Positions 58,512 to 64,000 of a DNA stretch of 64,000 nt are shown here, in pieces. Origin of the DNA: Paenibacillus_E allorhizoplanae (GTDB lineage: Bacteria; Bacillota; Bacilli; Paenibacillales; NBRC-103111); contig NZ_CAKMMW010000009.1 in NCBI RefSeq assembly GCF_927798215.1, forward strand, positions 186,001 through 250,000, read 5' to 3'. The notes below the pieces were generated by a model. That model was not told where the DNA came from. It did not search any database and saw only the letters and a program-made list of their open reading frames with translations. Position numbers and translations under genes: made by a program. How positions within the stretch are numbered: position 1 is the stretch's first letter; each line of letters opens with the position of its first letter.

Positions 58512-59465
58512 CTATCCTTTTATTGCACCAACCGTTAGGCCTTTCTTAAAATACTTCTGGAAGAATGGATACGCGAACACGATCGGTCCTATTCCGAGTA
58601 CGGCCATCGCCATACGGACTGTTTCCGTTGGTAGTTGAAGCATGCCCCCTGCTTGGGATAAACCTTGACTCGCTTGCACATTCGAGGTTAAGAACTGAAT
58701 ATCCAGCATGGTTTTGTACATCATGAACTGCAGATTGATGTTTTTGCTGCCAGAAATGAATACCAGACTCAGGAACCAGTCATTCCAATAGTTCAGCACC
58801 TGAAACAAACCAACCGAAGCCAATACCGGTAAAGAGAGTGGAATAATGATTTGACTGAAAATCCGAACCTCACCGGCTCCATCAATCTTCGCTGCTTCGA
58901 TTAAAGGCATCGGAATCGAATTCGCAAAGAATGTCCGAAGCAATAGGACGAAGAAGGCGGAGACTAACAAGGGCAGCATAAGTGCTGCGATCGTATTTTT
59001 CAAATCCAGCATCTGGGTATACACAAGATACCATGGAACGAGCCCACCATTGAATAACATCGTGAAAAACATGAAGAAGGAGAAGAAACTTCTATGTGGA
59101 AAATCACTTCGCGAGATCGGATACGCATAAAGTGACATCATCACTAAACTAATTGCTGTTCCTACCGTTGCTAGAAAGACTGAGATCCCGAAGGAGCGCA
59201 AGATTTGATGCCAATCCTTGAACATGAACTTATACGCTTCCAAACTCCAAGCTTCAGGTATGAAATTGTAGCCATGTATGAGAACTCCCTTTTCATCTGA
59301 AAAGGATACGATGATTACCAATACCAGAGGCATTATACAAGCTGCGGTATAAATCCAGAAGAACACGTTAACCAACAAATTCGCTGTAGGCGTTAATTCA
59401 TTGGGTCCTCGTTTTCTGGCTATCCGTTGTTTACGTACCGAAATTGCTTCACTCATGACAGCCAC
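58512..59465 (-). CDS. Carbohydrate ABC permease, LplC/YtcP type
   Basis: 317 residues, six membrane helices. N-terminal ANLLVNVFFWIYTAACIMPL, EAA loop IEAAKIDGAGEVRIFSQIIIPL, and the family ending KYFKKGLTVGAIKG. Six bases separate it from the LplB-type gene upstream. Partner of the permease at 59472-60455. Confidence 0.93.
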   Translation of the reverse strand: MAVMSEAISVRKQRIARKRGPNELTPTANLLVNVFFWIYTAACIMPLVLVIIVSFSDEKGVLIHGYNFIPEAWSLEAYKFMFKDWHQILRSFGISVFLATVGTAISLVMMSLYAYPISRSDFPHRSFFSFFMFFTMLFNGGLVPWYLVYTQMLDLKNTIAALMLPLLVSAFFVLLLRTFFANSIPMPLIEAAKIDGAGEVRIFSQIIIPLSLPVLASVGLFQVLNYWNDWFLSLVFISGSKNINLQFMMYKTMLDIQFLTSNVQASQGLSQAGGMLQLPTETVRMAMAVLGIGPIVFAYPFFQKYFKKGLTVGAIKG

Positions 59466-59471
59466 TCCTTC

Positions 59472-60455
59472 TTAAAATAGTGCGTTCTCTTTGCTTACTT
59501 TTCTTACAAATAGATTCGTAACTAGAACAAGTAGGAAGCCCACAACGGCTTGGTACAAGCCTGCTGCAGATGACATTCCGATATCCCCCATCGTCAGGAA
59601 CGTTTGATACACATAGGTATCAATAACTTGTGTGGTCGGAAATAAAGCGCCTGCATTTTTCGTTACTTGGAAGAATAGGCCGAAGTCAGCATAGAAAATT
59701 CTACCTACTTGAAGAAGTGTCATCGTAATCATGACTGGCATGATCAGTGGGATCGTGATGCGTTTAACTTGCTGCCATTTATTCGCTCCATCGATTAAAG
59801 CCGCTTCATAATACTCATGATCAATCCCTATAATGGCAGCCATATAGATGACTGTATAGTACCCAAGATTTTTCCATGTGTTCACAATCGGTAGAATGAC
59901 CGTCCAATATTTCGGTTCTGTATACCAGTCAATCGGCTCTATGCCTAATTTAGGCAGAAGCACGGTATTCACGAAACCATGCTCGGCGCCCAAGAAAGCG
60001 TATACCAGATATGCTACACACACCATGGAGAGAAAGAAGGGCAGAAACATCGTGCTTTGATGAAACTTCGATAGAAATTTGCTGCGCATCTCATTAAACA
60101 TAATAGCCATTGCAACGGCGATTACCAAATTCAATACGATGAAAACCAGATTATACGAGATCGTATTTCGAGTAATGACCCACGCAACCTCACTAGAGAA
60201 CAAATACTTGAAATTATCGAAGCCCACCCATGGACTTCCTAGAATCCCTTTTGTGTAATTCACATTTTTAAAAGCAATCAGAACGCCCGCCATTGGAATG
60301 TAGTTGTTAATGATGAGTAGCAGTGCTGCTGGTGCCATCATCACATAGAAAATCCAGTATTTGCGAACCGTCCATAGAAAGTTTGATTGAACCCTAGTTC
60401 GTTTCGTAGTACGTATAGGGGCTGCCTGCGCTGCCGTATTTGGCGTATCATTCAT
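59472..60455 (-). CDS. Carbohydrate ABC permease, LplB type
   Basis: 327 residues, six membrane helices. LplB landmarks: YWIFYVMMAPAALLLIINNYIPM, GSPWVGFDNFKYLF, EAA loop YEAALIDGANKWQQVKRITIPL. First gene of the transporter set. The 247-base gap upstream to the YesN gene holds its likely promoter region; no clear -35/-10 pair was found. Confidence 0.93.
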   Translation of the reverse strand: MNDTPNTAAQAAPIRTTKRTRVQSNFLWTVRKYWIFYVMMAPAALLLIINNYIPMAGVLIAFKNVNYTKGILGSPWVGFDNFKYLFSSEVAWVITRNTISYNLVFIVLNLVIAVAMAIMFNEMRSKFLSKFHQSTMFLPFFLSMVCVAYLVYAFLGAEHGFVNTVLLPKLGIEPIDWYTEPKYWTVILPIVNTWKNLGYYTVIYMAAIIGIDHEYYEAALIDGANKWQQVKRITIPLIMPVMITMTLLQVGRIFYADFGLFFQVTKNAGALFPTTQVIDTYVYQTFLTMGDIGMSSAAGLYQAVVGFLLVLVTNLFVRKVSKENALF

Positions 60456-60619
60456 CTTTTATTTTGCTCCCCTTTCCATTCAATCCGCTTATGTCCTCTC
60501 TCTTATAGGTTCATTGTAAATTGTTTGGAAATAAATCTCTATCTGCGTAGTGACCGAATAAGCACTTCTGTGACATTCGTCTTAACCTTGATTCGCCTGA
60601 CATCTAGCGCTGGAAAGCA

Positions 60620-60651
60620 CCAAAAGCTACCCATTCCTGGGCAGCTTTTGG
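60620..60651. terminator. Hairpin between yesN and the lplB-type gene
   Basis: CCAAAAGCT.CCCA pairs with TGGG.AGCTTTTGG, 4-base loop. Minus-strand T content after the stem is poor, so it may attenuate rather than end the YesMN transcript. Confidence 0.55.
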
Positions 60652-60702
60652 CCATTTCATTTTAAGTTGTTCTACCCCCTGATGCCATGCCTCAGAACCT
60701 CA

Positions 60703-62307
60703 TCACCCCTGGAAGTTTTTTCGATACTCTTGTGGGGAAAGTCCTGAATACTTCTTGAACATTTTCGCGAAAAAGGAAAAGTGTGAATAACCCGTTTGCT
60801 CTGCTACATAGCTGATCTTATCGTTAGTTTCCGCAAGCAGCTTCATCGCTTTCTCCATCCGAACCTTGAGACTGTACTCTGAGATGGAAAGCCCCGTTTC
60901 TTTCTTAAATAAACGCGATAAATAGGCAGGATTGAGAAACACAGAAGCCGCCAATTCCTCTCTGCTAAGCTCTTCCTCCATATGTTCGTCAATGTATTGG
61001 CATACCTTCGCTGTAACCGCTGAGACGCCTTTCAGATGACTATTCATATAGTCACAGCTTACTGTAGCGATTCGAACCGCCCAATTCCTCAGTTGATTTA
61101 ATGAACGCGTCGCACTGGTGTAGTCTTGTAGCTCTTGATGAGGGAGCATATCATGTACGGCTAAACCTTTTTTGTGTAAAACATGATACACCACATGCAA
61201 CAACCCATAATAGAAAGCCTCCACCGTTTCGGAACCCACGTCATCAGTCTTCTGCAGACGATCAATATTCTCCTGAATGCGAGCCACCAGTTCCGCCTTC
61301 TTTCCAGACTCTAATAACACAATCCAATCGGAAAAGGTTGGCGCCTGCGGCTTGTTCATAAGAGGCTGATCTGTTTCATTATCCAAAAGCACACAGTTAC
61401 TTTTCGTCACATTATTCCGCTCATTTTGAAACAGATCTGCCACCTTCGCCGTTAGTTTGAGTAAAGGCGTTTCCTCGCCTACATAACAGGACAAGCTGCA
61501 CTGAAAATAGCGGTGACAAGCACTAATATAAGCCTCGCACTTCGCCTTGATGTCAGGTAGCGATAGTTCGCTTCCTTCCGCTACATACAGGAGAACTAAA
61601 GATGAACCATTCTCTTGAATCACGCAGCCAGCCTGCTCCACAACAATGATTTCAGCAGCAGCTTTTCGAATCGCGTACTCCATAATCTCTTCGTCTCTTG
61701 CATTCAGCTCTTCCTTCCAGTGCTCCACACTTATGAGGATGGGTAATATCCTACTCGTCATGTCCAATGGGATTTCATACATCTGGAAATTTCGAGTCAA
61801 CCGTTCCTCATTCGCGGGTATTTTCCCACTCAACAACTCCTGCCAAAACTTCTCAACCAACGTCGGTAGCTCACTAACCCAGTGACTGTAATACATCTTA
61901 TATGTTTCATGAAAATCGGTCTGCTCCTGATCTTCTTTAATCTTATCAATGGCGAGCTTCACAATGTCTTGCAGCCGATCGTGATCCACTGGCTTCAAGA
62001 TGTAGTCAAAGCTCCCTAAACGTACAGCCTGCTGCGCATATTCGAAATTCGCATGACCGGTTAAGAATATCGTCTCCGTTTGTGGTGAATGCGTACGTAC
62101 CCACTCCTGCAGCTGCAAGCCATTGCTACCCGGCATTTCAATGTCCGAAATCATAATGTCGATTCGATTCTGAGATAGCACCTGCTTCGCTTCATTCACA
62201 TCCAGCGCTTCAAAAATCTGACCAATCGGAAATGCCTCCCAATCGATTCCCACAGTGATTCCTTTTACTGCGATCTTCTCGTCGTCCACAACCAATAAGT
62301 TAAACAT
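60703..62307 (-). CDS. AraC-type response regulator, YesN family
   Basis: About 534 residues. Receiver domain (LLVVDDEKIAVKG, phosphoacceptor Asp in MISDIEMPGSNG, Lys in YILKPVD), a long middle region, and AraC helix-turn-helix pair at about 435-530 (LSREELAASVFLNPAYLSRL, then SYVAEQTGYSHFSFFAKMFK). Start at the ATG at 62307, which overlaps the kinase stop by 8 bases; the longer frame to 62328 is less likely. Expected to activate the neighbouring LplBC uptake genes. Confidence 0.92.
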   Translation of the reverse strand: MFNLLVVDDEKIAVKGITVGIDWEAFPIGQIFEALDVNEAKQVLSQNRIDIMISDIEMPGSNGLQLQEWVRTHSPQTETIFLTGHANFEYAQQAVRLGSFDYILKPVDHDRLQDIVKLAIDKIKEDQEQTDFHETYKMYYSHWVSELPTLVEKFWQELLSGKIPANEERLTRNFQMYEIPLDMTSRILPILISVEHWKEELNARDEEIMEYAIRKAAAEIIVVEQAGCVIQENGSSLVLLYVAEGSELSLPDIKAKCEAYISACHRYFQCSLSCYVGEETPLLKLTAKVADLFQNERNNVTKSNCVLLDNETDQPLMNKPQAPTFSDWIVLLESGKKAELVARIQENIDRLQKTDDVGSETVEAFYYGLLHVVYHVLHKKGLAVHDMLPHQELQDYTSATRSLNQLRNWAVRIATVSCDYMNSHLKGVSAVTAKVCQYIDEHMEEELSREELAASVFLNPAYLSRLFKKETGLSISEYSLKVRMEKAMKLLAETNDKISYVAEQTGYSHFSFFAKMFKKYSGLSPQEYRKNFQG

Positions 62308-64000
62308 CCTTCTCCGTCCCTTCCACAATGGGGGTGTGAAGCGGCAGCCTAATTTGAACCAAGGCCCCTCTCTCCGGCTTATTCAGAAATCTCAGTGCAA
62401 CTCTGTTTCCATAATTCATTTGCAACCGATGCCGTACGTTCCATATCCCAAGGTGCTCATCGCCCGATTGGTCCAAATATTGAGCTGAATTTAATTGCTG
62501 CAGCATTTCTGGTTGAAATCCATTCCCGTTATCACTAATCGACAAGAGAAAGAACTCTTCAGGCTCTTCTGGGTCTTGCTCCGCTTTCACTTGAATGACA
62601 TACGTACCGTACTGCTTCGTAAACCCATGGATTACTGCATTTTCTACAAATGGCTGTACAATAAGCGGAGGAATAGCGTATTGGCTGTATGTCTCTGGTA
62701 ATTGGAGGTCAAACGTCAAATTGTCCGGATATCTCATGACTTGAATCTCCAAATAATTGCGAATATGATCGATCTCATCCTTCAGTGTCATCGTTGTCCG
62801 GTTCGTACGCATAATAAAACGGAAATAATCGGCCAGATGGAGTGACATCTTCTGAACGGATTTCGTATCTTTTAACGCCGCGAGGTTATAAATGATATTT
62901 AAACTGTTCATATAGAAGTGAGGATTAATTTGAACCTGCAAATGCTTAAATTCCGCCTGTTGTACACGAATCTTCTCCTCATAAACCGAAATCTTCAGAT
63001 TCTCAATCTGATCCACCATGTTATTAAAAGTAGCTATCAGAAAGGCAAATTCCGTCGAACTGCCTTCATGCAACCTGACTGACAATTCCCCTTGGGCAAT
63101 TTTCCTCATACCACGTATTAATTGCATCAATGGCTTGAATAAGATGCGCTGCACATACAACAAATAAATCCCAAGCACAAACGCTCCACCCAATGGTAAA
63201 AAGTAAATCAACAGCTGCAAATATGGCAAATTCTGCAGCATATTTTTCTCGGCAATGATGAGTTCAAATTCCAAATCTGCATGTGAAGAGGCTTCCCGCA
63301 CAATCAAAAACTGCTGATCAAGCTCCTTATCTTTGACAATTTGAAAACCAGAAGTTTTCTCTGTGATTTGATCACTAATGTTCTTATATCTTTGTGATGG
63401 GAAATAGGCGTTTGTTAAAGTAGTTCCATCTGGAGATACGACAATGGTGCCTCCACCTTCTCCTGTGTCCCACTTGCTGAGCGGCTCAACCATGCTGCTC
63501 ATTTTAATGAGAATGCCGCCTGACAGACCTGCGCCCAAATCCTTATTAATCTTCATCAAATAGTGGTCGCCATTCGCTGCCTTCATAATGAGCCAGTTGC
63601 CATTCGAGCTGTCATTTGGACGACTCTTCGAATTTTCCACGATGAATTGTTTCACCGTCTGAACACGATCATAGTAATACGTATTTTCCCTTGTAGATAC
63701 AAGTAGATCCCCTGTCGTATTCGAAAAGACGAAAAACGTATTAACCAAATTGTATATATCCAGTTGCCGAGTTAACTTATTGAACAAGCGCTGCTTCGCT
63801 AGTACATAATCATCCGATTCCAAGGGGTACAAGTTCATATTAATCACATCAGGATCACTATAGAGATGAAACAAATAATTATCAAATTCTTTAAGTGTAT
63901 TATCCGTGTCCTCCACGTACTGCTGCAAAAGCTTATTATAGTTTTGAGAAATTTGATCCCTCACCACATTCATGGAATACACATTATTAAAAATCAGAAA
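62300..64000 (-). CDS. Sensor histidine kinase, YesM family (N-terminus beyond window)
   Basis: At least 566 residues visible; the frame stays open at base 64000, so the first membrane helix is cut off. An outside sensor region runs to about residue 250, then a second membrane helix (LLIYFLPLGGAFVLGIYLLY), HAMP, the His-kinase box with phosphoacceptor His in INPHFYMNSLNIIYNLA, N box QPFVENAVIHGF and SISDNGNGF. Cognate kinase of the YesN protein; such pairs sense extracellular sugars, often with the binding protein. Confidence 0.94.
   Translation of the reverse strand, partial: FLIFNNVYSMNVVRDQISQNYNKLLQQYVEDTDNTLKEFDNYLFHLYSDPDVINMNLYPLESDDYVLAKQRLFNKLTRQLDIYNLVNTFFVFSNTTGDLLVSTRENTYYYDRVQTVKQFIVENSKSRPNDSSNGNWLIMKAANGDHYLMKINKDLGAGLSGGILIKMSSMVEPLSKWDTGEGGGTIVVSPDGTTLTNAYFPSQRYKNISDQITEKTSGFQIVKDKELDQQFLIVREASSHADLEFELIIAEKNMLQNLPYLQLLIYFLPLGGAFVLGIYLLYVQRILFKPLMQLIRGMRKIAQGELSVRLHEGSSTEFAFLIATFNNMVDQIENLKISVYEEKIRVQQAEFKHLQVQINPHFYMNSLNIIYNLAALKDTKSVQKMSLHLADYFRFIMRTNRTTMTLKDEIDHIRNYLEIQVMRYPDNLTFDLQLPETYSQYAIPPLIVQPFVENAVIHGFTKQYGTYVIQVKAEQDPEEPEEFFLLSISDNGNGFQPEMLQQLNSAQYLDQSGDEHLGIWNVRHRLQMNYGNRVALRFLNKPERGALVQIRLPLHTPIVEGTEKDV

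Overview
The window looks like a chromosomal segment of a spore-forming, Gram-positive member of the Paenibacillaceae, most likely Paenibacillus or a close relative. The evidence is a gerABC germination operon, sspI, a YheC/YheD-type ATP-grasp protein, two tiny YjcZ-family proteins, an S-layer-anchored surface protein, a pspA-liaFSR envelope-stress cluster, a YesMN-LplBC sugar-uptake system, AGGAGG-type ribosome binding sites and frequent TTG/GTG starts. I saw no rRNA, tRNA, insertion sequence, prophage or CRISPR array. Most genes lie on the minus strand.

Layout. 1-6300: an alpha-1,6-mannan utilisation operon (GH125 exo-mannosidase, sugar ABC binding protein, two permeases, GH76 endo-mannanase cut by the window edge), behind a near-consensus promoter with a cre-like box and next to a GntR/LacI-type regulator. 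6378-7660: an EamA-family transporter behind a complete FMN riboswitch, so probably a riboflavin transporter. 7673-11490: gerABC. 11575-18080: an ATP-dependent DNA ligase and a 1755-residue surface protein with lamin-tail, fibronectin-III and SLH domains. 18117-19775: an ECF41 sigma factor and its carboxymuconolactone decarboxylase partner, each behind the same ECF41-type promoter. 21170-23360: a relic zone with four broken genes around an intact Nudix gene. 23495-25352: trmH-type methyltransferase, ktrA-like gene and sspI.

25505-29600: a LacI regulator, two Gfo/Idh/MocA dehydrogenases and a ThuA protein form a sugar-oxidation operon with a palindromic operator. 29818-38990: an EAL phosphodiesterase with a degenerate GGDEF, a YheC/D protein, prfC, a metallophosphoesterase, zwf, small proteins and a type I signal peptidase. 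39007-43337: liaR, liaS, liaF and pspA on one strand; on the other, a 3D-domain cell-wall protein behind a c-di-AMP (ydaO) riboswitch. 43670-52444: eutABC and then molybdenum-cofactor genes (moeA, moaA, mobA, MOSC) ending in a membrane cytochrome b-molybdoenzyme fusion.

52445-53050 is the most unusual non-coding stretch: a 7-bp-period minisatellite followed by four copies of a 22-bp dyad element arranged ++--. 53054-64000: a small DNA-binding-like protein, an alpha/beta hydrolase, a ROK regulator, a methyltransferase, a YjcZ protein, and an oligosaccharide ABC system (lipoprotein, LplC, LplB) next to its YesN/YesM two-component regulators, with YesM running off the right edge.

All functional calls come from reading motifs and gene order. 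No database search was possible.
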